The notes under the pieces were generated by a model. The model worked only from the letters and a program-made list of their open reading frames with translations. It made no database searches and was not told where the DNA came from. Of a DNA stretch of 46,134 nucleotides, positions 22,986 through 30,373 are shown one piece after another; position 1 is the first letter of the stretch, and each line of letters begins with the position of its first letter. This DNA is from Pseudomonas sp. UFMG81 (lineage in GTDB: Bacteria > Pseudomonadota > Gammaproteobacteria > Pseudomonadales > Pseudomonadaceae), in the NCBI RefSeq assembly GCF_015354575.1, contig NZ_JACAFQ010000041.1, positions 1-46,134 of the forward strand, in the 5' to 3' direction. The position numbers and the translations under genes were made by a program.

Positions 22986-23486
22986 ATGCATGCCGCTATC
23001 GAACTACTCCTGACCGGCCCCGAGCAGGCCGAACTGGTGCGCAACCTCTATCAGTTCTATGCCTACGAATCCTCTGACTGGGAAGAGGAGGATGTGGAAG
23101 TGGACGGACGTTTCTACATTCATGAACCGCATTTCGAGCGCTATTGGCAGGCGACTGAATGGGCCGCGTACCTGGTGCTGGTCGACGGATTCATCGCGGG
23201 GTTTGTGCTGGTCGAGCGCAGCGAATTGCCTGGCATGAATGCTCTGGAGCTGGCCGATCTGTTCATTCTCAAGCGCTATCGGCGCTTGGGTGTGAGGCGC
23301 GCGGTGGCTCGGCAGTTGCTCAGCGAAGGGCAGAACGACTGGTTGGTGCGCTGTTATGCCGGTGATGCATCGGGGGTGGCGTTTTGCCAGGCTGTGCTGG
23401 AGGAGCTGCCGCGGTCGGTGCAGGAAGTTGGACTGGAGGATGAGCCACAGTTGCGCAACTTTCTGGTGACGGGGGTTAGGCACTGA
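22986..23486 (+). CDS. GNAT-family acetyltransferase
   Basis: A 166-residue protein. The acetyl-CoA-binding segment reads ELADLFILKRYRRLGVRRAV (a Q/R-x-x-G-x-G/A-like loop, with Leu-Gly-Val after Arg-Arg), followed by ARQLLSEGQNDWLVRCYAGD and a C-terminal AVAFCQAVL-like helix. The N-terminal part (YQFYAYESSDW) resembles proteins annotated as 'predicted acetyltransferase' in pseudomonads. Substrate unknown. The ATG at 22986 was chosen because upstream in-frame residues are of intergenic character and include no family match. It follows the ridA-type gene by 97 bp on the same strand and precedes the repeat island. Confidence 0.82.
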   Translation: MHAAIELLLTGPEQAELVRNLYQFYAYESSDWEEEDVEVDGRFYIHEPHFERYWQATEWAAYLVLVDGFIAGFVLVERSELPGMNALELADLFILKRYRRLGVRRAVARQLLSEGQNDWLVRCYAGDASGVAFCQAVLEELPRSVQEVGLEDEPQLRNFLVTGVRH

Positions 23487-23561
23487 GCTGTGGGGGACGT
23501 TTTTGGTGTTTTTCATACTTGTGCGAAACATTGGTCTATTCAGAAATTTCGCGGTTAATTT

Positions 23562-23617
<56 letters not shown>

Positions 23618-23660
23618 TTCTGAGAGATGTGAGCTTATCTGTTTAATTGGGTGACGCTAA

Positions 23661-23888
23661 TTCACTTTTCCGCCCTTACGGCGGGTAACTTTTTGAAGGA
23701 TCAAAAAGTCACCAAAAAATCCTCGCTCCATTCATACGGCCCCTGCGCTTCGCTCCGGGGTTCCCTCACTCCGGTCTTGCTCCCGGGAGTACGCACCGAC
23801 GGGCCATCCATGGCCCATCAGTGCTCGACGGGCATCCATGCCCGTCGCCTCCCTCCGCAAGCCCTCCGATCGGCCTCCTGAAGTCGCG
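23661..23888. repeat. left arm of a large inverted repeat
   Basis: This is a 228-bp arm. It begins with TTTCCGCCCTTACGGCGG and continues through CTTCGCTCCGGGGTTCCCTC. It contains two nested palindromes (GGGCCATCCATGGCCC and GACGGGCATCCATGCCCGTC) and ends GGCCTCCTGAAGTCGCG. It is repeated in inverted orientation at 24152-24376. The ends and the second half are well conserved between arms; the part around 23690-23735 differs. I see no credible coding frame. Related long intergenic repeats occur in other fluorescent pseudomonads. Confidence 0.85.
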
Positions 23889-24029
23889 AAGTTAGGGGCG
23901 GCGCCTATATTGGCGCAGCTGTCGCTAGTTGATTGTTTTGTTGGACTTCAAATTGCAAACGCTGGAAAGTCGCAGCGGCGAACCGCAGCGCCCACAGGTA
24001 CTGCGCTGAACTCGAAACTTACGCGGTCA

Positions 24030-24060
24030 CTGTGGGAGCCGGCTTGCCGGCGATGAGGCC
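24030..24060. repeat. single REP of the GGGAGCCGGCTTGCCGGCGA family
   Basis: CTGTGGGAGCCGGCTTGCCG followed by GCGATGAGGCC matches the copy at 3811-3837. It lies in the spacer between the two arms of the large inverted repeat. Confidence 0.8.
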
Positions 24061-24098
24061 ATTTCAAACAACAGATCAAGAACAATTAAACACTCGCC

Positions 24099-24116
24099 GC
24101 TCTTGCTCTTGCTCTT
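24099..24116. repeat. short hexanucleotide repeat (GCTCTT x3)
   Basis: Three tandem GCTCTT units are followed by GCTTCT. It is the second of three simple repeats in this intergenic region and lies 35 bp before the right arm of the inverted repeat. Confidence 0.7.
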
Positions 24117-24151
24117 GCTTCTAAGCGCGCGATAGCCCAGTCACCGCCAAA

Positions 24152-24376
24152 CGCGACTTCAGGAGGCCGAACGTAGGACTTGCGGAGCGGGGCGATGGGC
24201 ATGGATGCCCATCGAGCACCGATGGGCCATGGATGGCCCTTCGGTGCGTCCACGCGGGAGCAAGGCCGGAGTGAGGGAACCCCGGAGCGAAGCGTAGGGG
24301 CCGGATGATGGGAGCAGGCGGTTTTGCTTACTTTGCCCAAGAGCAAAGTAAGCCGCCGTAAGGGCGGAAAGGTGAA
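24152..24376. repeat. right arm of the large inverted repeat
   Basis: It begins CGCGACTTCAGGAGGCC and ends at CCGCCGTAAGGGCGGAAAGG followed by TGAA, the reverse complement order of 23661-23888. The nested ATGGGCATGGATGCCCAT and GGGCCATGGATGGCCC palindromes are kept. Near its end TTGCTTACTTTGC and GCAAAGTAAGC form an extra hairpin (about 24326-24352) that is unlike the matching place in the left arm, where CTTTTTG..CAAAAAG forms a different hairpin. Confidence 0.85.
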
Positions 24377-24433
24377 CCAGCGTCTCCATCGCCAATGGAT
24401 ATTCACTCAATATCAATACCCACACGCTAAATG

Positions 24434-24475
24434 CTCGACCTCGACCTCGACCTCGACCTCGACCTCGACCTCGAT
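24434..24475. repeat. hexanucleotide tandem repeat (CTCGAC x6 plus CTCGAT)
   Basis: Six perfect CTCGAC units run from 24434 to 24469, and a seventh unit ends in T and merges into a run of seven T. On the opposite strand it would read as an Arg-Ser dipeptide repeat in a short frame that I do not consider a gene. It lies about 115 bp upstream of the GGDEF-EAL gene. Confidence 0.95.
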
Positions 24476-24476
24476 T

Positions 24477-24500
24477 TTTTTGTGACGAGCCTCACAAAAA
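24477..24500. terminator. AT-rich hairpin TTTTTGTGA/TCACAAAAA
   Basis: A 9-bp perfect stem with loop CGAGCC is flanked on the left by the CTCGAC array. The outer T and A runs could make it a weak bidirectional terminator, or an operator in the promoter region of the GGDEF-EAL gene, whose start is 90 bp away. Function is not decided by sequence. Confidence 0.4.
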
Positions 24501-24589
24501 CCGTTCGTCGGGCGGCATAATGCCAGCAGTTCGCATTCCCGCAATGGCCCGCCCCAAGCTCCGGAAGCTTCCTTGCCCAGGTAAACCCC

Positions 24590-26692
24590 ATGCCGCTAGC
24601 CGCAAGCCCCGACACCCTCTCGCGCCTGTTGATCCAAAGCGTGGTCGACTACGCCATCTACCTGCTCACCCCCGACGGCATCGTCGCCAGCTGGAACCCC
24701 GGAGCGCAACGGGCCAAGGGCTATCACGCCGAGGAAATCGTCGGCCAGCACTTCTCGGTGTTCTACACCGATGAAGACCGCCACGCCGGCCTGCCAGCCT
24801 TGAGCCTGGCCACGGCCCGCGAGCAAGGGCGCTTTCAGGCCGACGGCCTGCGCCAGCGCAAGGACGGTTCTCACTTCTGGACCAGCGTGGTGATCGAGCC
24901 AATCCTCGACGAGCACAGCCGCCAACTGATCGGCTTCGCCAAGATCACCCGTGACATCTCGGAGCGCCGCCAGCAGGAGTTGGAACTGCTCGAAGCCAAG
25001 GTGCTCGCCGAGCAGTACAGCCAGGAAATGGCCAACCTCTCGCAATTCCTTGATTCGGTAATCTCCAACATCCCGGCAAGCGTCATCGTCCAGGACCTGC
25101 ACAGCCAGCAGATCCTGCTGGCCAACCAACAGGCCGAGCGCCTGTTCGGTGGCCAGGGCGCAAGCCTCGTCGGCCAACTGCCCGCTCAATGCCAGGCCCC
25201 GGCGGCGGCCGACTACCTGGAGCAGCAACTGGCTCGCGGCGCACGCAGCGGCAAAGGTTATGTCGCCGAAACCCGCGTCGACACCGCCTGCGGCCCACGC
25301 ACCCTGCGCAGCCGCACGCTGCGCTGCGAGGGCCGGGTAGGGCAAGGCGACTACGTGCTGTTCGTCGCCGAAGACGCCACCGAAGAGCTGGCCGCCCACG
25401 CGCAGATCCACCACATGGCCCACCACGACGCGCTCACCGGGCTGCCCAACCGCAACCTGTTCCACGAACGTCTCAAGCAGGCACTGCTGCGCGGTGAAGA
25501 CAACGGCAAGCTGACTGCCGCGCTGTGCCTGGACCTGGATAATTTCAAGAACATCAACGACACCCTCGGCCATGCCTTTGGCGACAAGCTGCTGCGCGCC
25601 CTGGGCAAGCGCCTGCGCTGCGAACTGCGCGAGCACGACACCCTGGCCCGCCTGGGTGGCGACGAGTTCGCCGTGGTGCTGGTCGGCCTGGACAGCCGCG
25701 AAGCCGCAGGCAACACCGCACAGCGCCTGATCGAGGCGGTCAGCCCACCGTTCCTGATCGAAGATCACCAGTTCAGCGTGGGGGTGAGTATCGGTGTCGC
25801 CATCGCCCCCGATGACCACGACAATGCCGAGCAACTGCTCGGCTACGCCGACATGGCCCTGTATGAGGCCAAGCGCAATGGCCGCAACCGCTACGAAAGC
25901 TTCCACGTCGAGCTGGATGTTGCCGCGCGCCAGCGCCGCCTGGTGGAGACCGACCTGCGCACCGCCCTGCACCTGGGGCAGCTGCAACTGCACTACCAGC
26001 CGGTGGTCGACCAGCAGAGCAGCAGCGTTACCGGCTATGAGGCACTGCTGCGCTGGGAGCACCCGCTGCGCGGCATGATCATGCCCATGGACTTCATCCC
26101 CATCGCCGAAGAGACCGGCCTGATCCACGAGATCGGTGCCCGCGCGCTCAACCTGGCCTGCCAGGAAGCGGCCAGCTGGGGCACTGGGCAGACGGTGTCG
26201 GTCAACCTGTCGCCGGTGCAGTTCAAGCATGCCAACCTGGTCCATACCGTGGCCCTGGCCCTGGCGGATTCCGGGTTGCCGGCCACTCGCCTGGAGCTGG
26301 AAATCACGGAATCGGTGCTGCTGGGCAACAGCGAAGAGAATGTGCGTACCCTGCGCGCCCTGAAAGACCTGGGGGTGTCGATCTCCCTCGACGACTTCGG
26401 CACCGGGTACTCGTCGCTGGGTTACCTGCGCTCGTTCCCCTTCGACCGGATCAAGATCGACAAGTCGTTCGTCCACGACATGTGCGACAGCCGCGAGGCC
26501 ATGTCGATCATCCGCGCCATCACCGAGCTGTCCAACAGCCTGATGATCAAGACCACGGCCGAGGGGGTGGAGTCGGAAGAGCAGATGCAGCGGCTGATGG
26601 CCGAGGGCTGCTCGCACTTCCAGGGCTACCTGTACGGGCGCCCGGCGCCGGCCAGCGAGCGTCTGCTGCAAGTCGCGCCCATGCAGGTATAA
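24590..26692 (+). CDS. PAS-PAS-GGDEF-EAL cyclic-di-GMP turnover protein
   Basis: A 700-residue protein without membrane helices. PAS 1 lies at about 12-130 (DYAIYLLTPDGIVASWNPGA to ITRDISERRQQELELLEAK), followed by a short coiled linker. PAS 2 is at about 148-268. The GGDEF domain is at about 280-435, with an intact LARLGGDEFAVVL at 356-360 and no clear RxxD inhibitory site (TLA precedes). The EAL domain is at about 455-695, with intact YEALLRWEHP at 484-486, then NLSPVQF, EITESVLL, DDFGTGYSSLGYL, RIKIDKSFV and AEGVES. Both cyclase and phosphodiesterase motifs are complete, so net activity is not predictable. AGG lies 8 nt before ATG 24590. Convergent with the amino-acid ABC operon; preceded by the repeat island. 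Confidence 0.95.
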   Translation: MPLAASPDTLSRLLIQSVVDYAIYLLTPDGIVASWNPGAQRAKGYHAEEIVGQHFSVFYTDEDRHAGLPALSLATAREQGRFQADGLRQRKDGSHFWTSVVIEPILDEHSRQLIGFAKITRDISERRQQELELLEAKVLAEQYSQEMANLSQFLDSVISNIPASVIVQDLHSQQILLANQQAERLFGGQGASLVGQLPAQCQAPAAADYLEQQLARGARSGKGYVAETRVDTACGPRTLRSRTLRCEGRVGQGDYVLFVAEDATEELAAHAQIHHMAHHDALTGLPNRNLFHERLKQALLRGEDNGKLTAALCLDLDNFKNINDTLGHAFGDKLLRALGKRLRCELREHDTLARLGGDEFAVVLVGLDSREAAGNTAQRLIEAVSPPFLIEDHQFSVGVSIGVAIAPDDHDNAEQLLGYADMALYEAKRNGRNRYESFHVELDVAARQRRLVETDLRTALHLGQLQLHYQPVVDQQSSSVTGYEALLRWEHPLRGMIMPMDFIPIAEETGLIHEIGARALNLACQEAASWGTGQTVSVNLSPVQFKHANLVHTVALALADSGLPATRLELEITESVLLGNSEENVRTLRALKDLGVSISLDDFGTGYSSLGYLRSFPFDRIKIDKSFVHDMCDSREAMSIIRAITELSNSLMIKTTAEGVESEEQMQRLMAEGCSHFQGYLYGRPAPASERLLQVAPMQV

Positions 26693-26694
26693 CG

Positions 26695-26717
26695 GCGCGC
26701 GGGGTGAACCCGCGCGC
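26695..26717. terminator. GC-rich hairpin between convergent genes
   Basis: GCGCGCGGG (26695-26703) pairs with CCCGCGCGC (26709-26717) around a 5-nt loop. It fills the 33-bp gap between the stops of the GGDEF-EAL gene and the ABC ATPase gene. No T-run follows, so it is either a weak terminator or an mRNA 3'-end stabiliser. Confidence 0.5.
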
Positions 26718-26725
26718 GTTCATCA

Positions 26726-27508
26726 TCAATGCAGGATCTGCTTGAGGAAGGCCTGTGCCCGGGCCGTGCGCGGCTGGCCGAAGAACACCTCGGGTGGGCT
26801 GTCCTCGATGATCTGCCCGCCTTCGAGGAACAGCACCCGCTCGGCCACCTGGCGGGCAAAGCCCATCTCGTGGGTGACGCAAAGCATGGTCATGCCGGTA
26901 CCGGCCAGTTGCACCAGCACGTCCAGCACCTCGGCGACCATCTCCGGGTCGAGTGCCGAGGTGGGCTCGTCGAACAGCATGATGCGCGGCTTCATGCACA
27001 GCGCCCGGGCAATCGCCACGCGCTGTTGCTGGCCGCCGGACAGCTGGCTGGGGTACTTGTGCGCCTGGCTTTCGATACCAACCTTGGCCAGGTACATCCG
27101 CGCCCGTTCCTCGGCGTCCTTGCGCGACAGCCCGCGCACGCTGGTGGGGGCCAGCAGGCAGTTGTCGAGCACGCTCATGTGCGGGAACAGGTTGAAGTGC
27201 TGGAACACCATGCCGATCTCGCTGCGCACCTGGGCGGCCTGGCGCGAGATGGCGGCAAGGTCCACTCCGGCCACCTGGATGCTGCCTTGCTGGGCAATCT
27301 CCAGGCGATTGATACAGCGGATCAGCGTGGACTTGCCCGACCCCGAAGGGCCGCAGAGCACGATCCGTTCGCCTTCACGCACCGACAGGTCGATGTCGCG
27401 CAGCACATGGAAAGCGCCGTAATGCTTGTTCAGGCCCTCGATGCGGATCAGTTCCGGGCGCGGGTCGGGGGCAGGGTGCAGGCTGGCAAGGCTGGAAAGC
27501 GCGGTCAT
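26726..27508 (-). CDS. polar amino-acid ABC transporter, ATP-binding protein
   Basis: A 260-residue PAAT-family ATPase (GlnQ/HisP type). Walker A GPSGSGKST, Q-loop FQHFNLFPHMSV, signature LSGGQQQRVAIARAL, Walker B IMLFDEPTSALD and the switch His in VTHEMGFARQVA are all intact. An N-terminal extension of about 20 residues precedes the usual start of the family. It is the last gene of the operon with the binding protein, two permeases and the D-amino-acid dehydrogenase; 24 bp separate it from the dehydrogenase. It powers import of an amino acid, probably lysine or another basic or D-amino acid judging by the cluster. GGGAG precedes ATG 27508. Confidence 0.93.
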   Translation of the reverse strand: MTALSSLASLHPAPDPRPELIRIEGLNKHYGAFHVLRDIDLSVREGERIVLCGPSGSGKSTLIRCINRLEIAQQGSIQVAGVDLAAISRQAAQVRSEIGMVFQHFNLFPHMSVLDNCLLAPTSVRGLSRKDAEERARMYLAKVGIESQAHKYPSQLSGGQQQRVAIARALCMKPRIMLFDEPTSALDPEMVAEVLDVLVQLAGTGMTMLCVTHEMGFARQVAERVLFLEGGQIIEDSPPEVFFGQPRTARAQAFLKQILH

Positions 27509-27532
27509 GTTGTTGTTCTCCCGCTCTGGTTA

Positions 27533-28777
27533 TCAGTCGAAGCGTGTTGCGCTGTAGGGCGCAGGGTCGGTGAAGGGGCGCTCGCCGGTCATCAGCTCGG
27601 CCAGCAGGCGGCCGCTGACCGGGCCCAGCGTGAGGCCGTGGTGGGCATGGCCGAAGTTGAACCACAGGCCTGGGTGGCGGGGCGCAGGGCCGATCACCGG
27701 GCGCATGTCCGGCAGGCAGGGGCGGCGGCCCAGCCAGGGGCGGTCGTCCAGGCGCTCGCCCAGGGCCGGGAACAGTTTGCGCGCCAGCGCTTCGCAACGG
27801 CGTAGCTGGATCTCGTTGCCGGCGTCGTCGCTGGCCGCGAACTCGATGCCAGTGGTCAGGCGTACCCCGCGGGCCATGGGGGCCAGCACGTAGCCGCCCT
27901 GGGTGTCGCACACGGCATGCGCCAGCGCCGCATTGCCGCGGGTGCCGTAGTGCATGTGGTAGCCACGCTTGATGCCCAGCGGGAAGTGGTAGCCCAGGCG
28001 CTCAAACAGCTCGCCCGATTGCGGGCCGAGGCAGGCCACGACTTCGTCGGCACCGACCGTGCCGCGTTGGGTGTCGACCTGCCAGCCGCCTTCGACACGA
28101 CGCAGGCTGCGCGCATCGCCATGCAGGAACTGCCCGCCGCGCTGGACGAACAGCCCGGCATAGCCACGGGTGAGGCCGCCGGGGTTGCTCACGGTCTTGG
28201 GGTCGAGCCAGTGGATGCCACCCACCACATCCCCGGCCAGTTGCTGCTCGCGAGCCTGAAGTGCGCCACGGTCGAGGATTTCGTACTGCAAGCCGTAGCG
28301 GGCCAGGCCCAGCACCTCCTTTTTCGCCTGCTCGAACAGGCCGTTGTCACGGTAGATCTCGATCCAGCCCTTGGCCTGCACCAAGGCTTGCAACCCGGCC
28401 GCCTCGATCAGCGCGTCGTGCTCTTCGACGCAGCGCTGCACCAGCGGCAGCATGTCCGCAGCGGCCTTGGCCACCCGGCCCGGGGCTGATTGGCGCCAGT
28501 AACTGAGCAGCCACGGTGCGGCCTTGGGCAGGTGGGCCAGGCTGTAGCGCACGTCGGGCTGGCGGTTGAGGCCGTAGCGCAGCAGCGCGCCGAACTGGCG
28601 CGGGAACGCGTAGGGGATCACGCTGGAGCGCTCGATCAGCCCCGCGTTGCCATGGCTGGTGCCGCTGCCCGGCTCGTCGCGGTCGATCAGCAGCACCTGG
28701 CGGCCGCGCGCCTGCAGGTGCAGGGCAGTGCTGACGCCGACGATACCGGCGCCCAGGACGATGGTCTGGCAATGCAT
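27533..28777 (-). CDS. amaD: FAD-dependent D-amino-acid dehydrogenase/oxidase, AmaD-like
   Basis: A 414-residue DadA/DAO-family flavoprotein. The FAD dinucleotide fold is at the N-terminus (TIVLGAGIVGVSTALHLQAR, GxGxxG at 8-13), with SGTSHGNAGLI next and the C-terminal RPCLPDMRPVIG and FNFGHAHHGLTLGP typical of the family. It would oxidise a D-amino acid to the 2-keto acid. The order transporter/dehydrogenase/RpiR/dpkA/amaC matches my memory of the P. putida D-lysine locus, where AmaD makes the precursor of Δ1-piperideine-2-carboxylate. AAGGAAAG precedes ATG 28777. It is embedded between permease and ATPase genes of the ABC transporter, with short gaps of 16 and 24 bp. Confidence 0.85.
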   Translation of the reverse strand: MHCQTIVLGAGIVGVSTALHLQARGRQVLLIDRDEPGSGTSHGNAGLIERSSVIPYAFPRQFGALLRYGLNRQPDVRYSLAHLPKAAPWLLSYWRQSAPGRVAKAAADMLPLVQRCVEEHDALIEAAGLQALVQAKGWIEIYRDNGLFEQAKKEVLGLARYGLQYEILDRGALQAREQQLAGDVVGGIHWLDPKTVSNPGGLTRGYAGLFVQRGGQFLHGDARSLRRVEGGWQVDTQRGTVGADEVVACLGPQSGELFERLGYHFPLGIKRGYHMHYGTRGNAALAHAVCDTQGGYVLAPMARGVRLTTGIEFAASDDAGNEIQLRRCEALARKLFPALGERLDDRPWLGRRPCLPDMRPVIGPAPRHPGLWFNFGHAHHGLTLGPVSGRLLAELMTGERPFTDPAPYSATRFD

Positions 28778-28793
28778 AAGGCTTTCCTTCGAA

Positions 28794-29504
28794 TCAGTTC
28801 AGGTGGCGGCCCAAGCGGGCCTCCAGGTGTTTCAGGGTGCGCCGGACGATTTCCACGATCAGTAGGTACAGCACCGCCGCCCACAGGTAGATCTGGAAGT
28901 CGAAGCTGCGCGAGAAGGCCAGCTTGGTCACCCCCATCAAGTCATAAATGGTCACCAGCGAGGCAATGGCGCTGGCCTTGATCATCATGATCAGCTCGTT
29001 GCCCAGCGGGCCGATGGCCACCAGCAGCGACTGCGGCAGCACCACCTTGAAGAAGGTGGTCGAGCGTTTCAGGTTCAACGCCTTCGCCGCTTCGTACTGC
29101 CCCGGGGCGACGGCCATCAGGCTGGCGCGGAAGATCTCGGCCTGGTAGGCGGCGGTGTTGAGGGTGAAGGCGAGCAGGGCGCAGTACCACGCTTCGCGGA
29201 AGAACCACCATAGCCCGAGGTCCTGCCAGAAGCCCTTGAACGAACCCAGCCCGTAATACAGCAGGAACAGCTGGGCCAGCAGTGGCGAGCCGCGGAAGAA
29301 GTACACGTAGCCGGCGGCCAGGCGTTGCAGGGCGACGCTGTGTGACATCCGCGCCAGGGCCAGCAACATGCCCAGCAGCGCGCCCAGGGTGAATGAGATC
29401 GCCACCAGCTTGGCGGTCACCAGCAGGCCGTCGACGAAACGGTGGCCGTAGCGCTCCAGCAGGTCCGGGTCGAGCACGTAGGCCAGCAGTTGTTCGAGGC
29501 TCAT
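28794..29504 (-). CDS. polar amino-acid ABC transporter permease (second)
   Basis: A 236-residue HisM/GlnP-type permease with about five helices. The EAA-type coupling motif region reads ASLMAVAPGQYEAAKALNLK, followed by VVLPQSLLVAIGPLGNELIM. The FFRGSPLLAQLFLLYYGLG segment is the usual PAAT TM2 region. It overlaps the preceding permease gene by 4 nt (ATGA) and has AAGGAG before its ATG. It should form the heterodimeric inner-membrane channel with that permease, using the ATPase encoded two genes downstream and the binding protein encoded upstream. Confidence 0.93.
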   Translation of the reverse strand: MSLEQLLAYVLDPDLLERYGHRFVDGLLVTAKLVAISFTLGALLGMLLALARMSHSVALQRLAAGYVYFFRGSPLLAQLFLLYYGLGSFKGFWQDLGLWWFFREAWYCALLAFTLNTAAYQAEIFRASLMAVAPGQYEAAKALNLKRSTTFFKVVLPQSLLVAIGPLGNELIMMIKASAIASLVTIYDLMGVTKLAFSRSFDFQIYLWAAVLYLLIVEIVRRTLKHLEARLGRHLN

Positions 29505-30220
29505 GTGCGGGCTCCTTGCAGGTGGCGATTGCTGCGTTTTTCAAGCCAGGCGAAGACCCTGCCCGAGAGTGCCGAGAACAGCAGGTAGACCAGGCAGGCC
29601 ACGCCGTAGAAGAACATAGGCTCCTTGGTCACGCTGACCGCCAGGTTGGTCTGGCGCATCAGGTCGATCAGCGAGATGGTCGACACCAGCGAGGTGTCCT
29701 TGAGCAGGCTCAGCCAGTTGTTCGACAGCCCCGGCAGGGCGATGCGCGTGAGCTGCGGCAGCACCACCTTGAAGAACCCGGTGCGCTTGCTCAGGCCCAG
29801 GGCCGAGCAGGCCTCCAGCTGGCCTTTGGGCAGGGTCTTGAAGGCCATCAGCCAGATCTCGCTGGAGAACGCGGCGAACACCAGGCTGAAGGCCACCATC
29901 GCGGCGAGGAAGGTGTTGATCAGCACCTCGCCCGGGTAGCCCAGGGCGGCGAGGATCTTCTGCGCGGCGATCTGGCAGCCGTAGTAGATGATCAGCAGAG
30001 TGAGTAGCTCGGGCAGGCCACGGAACACCGTGGAGAAGGTGGTTGCCCAGGCCCGTGGCAGGCGATTGCGCGAACGCGCGGCGAGCGCCACGACCAGGCC
30101 CAGCGGCAGGCCAATGGGCAGGCAGGCCAGGGCCAGCGACACGGTCACCAGGGCGCCGGCCAGCAGCGCCTGGCCCCAGCCGCCGCTGGCGAAGGACAGT
30201 AGAGACAGTTGATCGAGCAT
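29501..30220 (-). CDS. polar amino-acid ABC transporter permease (first)
   Basis: A 239-residue HisQ/ArtQ-type permease. The family segments are TTFSTVFRGLPELLTLLIIY, AFKTLPKGQLEACSALGLSK and VVLPQLTRIALPGLSNNWLS. It has about five membrane helices and a basic C-terminus (EKRSNRHLQGART). GAGGG lies about 10 nt before ATG 30220. It is separated from the binding-protein gene by 153 bp that hold a REP pair, and overlaps the second permease by 4 nt. Substrate is set by the binding protein; the cluster suggests lysine-like amino acids. Confidence 0.93.
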   Translation of the reverse strand: MLDQLSLLSFASGGWGQALLAGALVTVSLALACLPIGLPLGLVVALAARSRNRLPRAWATTFSTVFRGLPELLTLLIIYYGCQIAAQKILAALGYPGEVLINTFLAAMVAFSLVFAAFSSEIWLMAFKTLPKGQLEACSALGLSKRTGFFKVVLPQLTRIALPGLSNNWLSLLKDTSLVSTISLIDLMRQTNLAVSVTKEPMFFYGVACLVYLLFSALSGRVFAWLEKRSNRHLQGART

Positions 30221-30245
30221 CGGTGAGCCCTCGGGGTCGGCGAAT

Positions 30246-30352
30246 CTGGGGGCGCTTTGCGCCCCTTTCGCGACACAAGGCCGCTCCTACAGGAATCGGC
30301 TGGCCCTTGTAGGAGCGGCCTTGTGTCGCGAAAGGGCTGCGCAGCAGCCCCA
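30246..30352. repeat. REP pair in tail-to-tail topology inside the transporter operon
   Basis: The core (30263-30336) is CCCTTTCGCGACACAAGGCC..CTCCTACA, a 16-nt spacer region, then the reverse complement TGTAGGAGCGGCC..AAAGGG. Outer GGGGGCGC..GCGCCCC and GGGCTGCGCAGCAGCCC hairpins flank it. The arm order is the reverse of the pairs at 276, 3681 and 33221. It lies between the binding-protein and first permease genes, so it may alter mRNA stability or read-through. Confidence 0.9.
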
Positions 30353-30373
30353 GGGATCTATCAGGCCACCGCC

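Noticed and set aside
23661..24376. Insertion sequence or integron at the repeat island
   Set aside because: No transposase or integrase frame and no target duplications could be seen; non-coding repeat arms explain the symmetry.
24434..24475. Possible CRISPR array
   Set aside because: The 6-bp units are contiguous with no spacers and no cas genes are in the window.
24427..24615. Short minus-strand frame with an Arg-Ser repeat tail
   Set aside because: The RS repeat is just the CTCGAC array read backwards; no ribosome-binding site or family match.
24596..26671. 691-codon open frame antisense to the GGDEF-EAL gene, and a 627-codon frame over 292-2175
   Set aside because: Both are shadows of well-supported genes on the other strand and have the same low-complexity composition.
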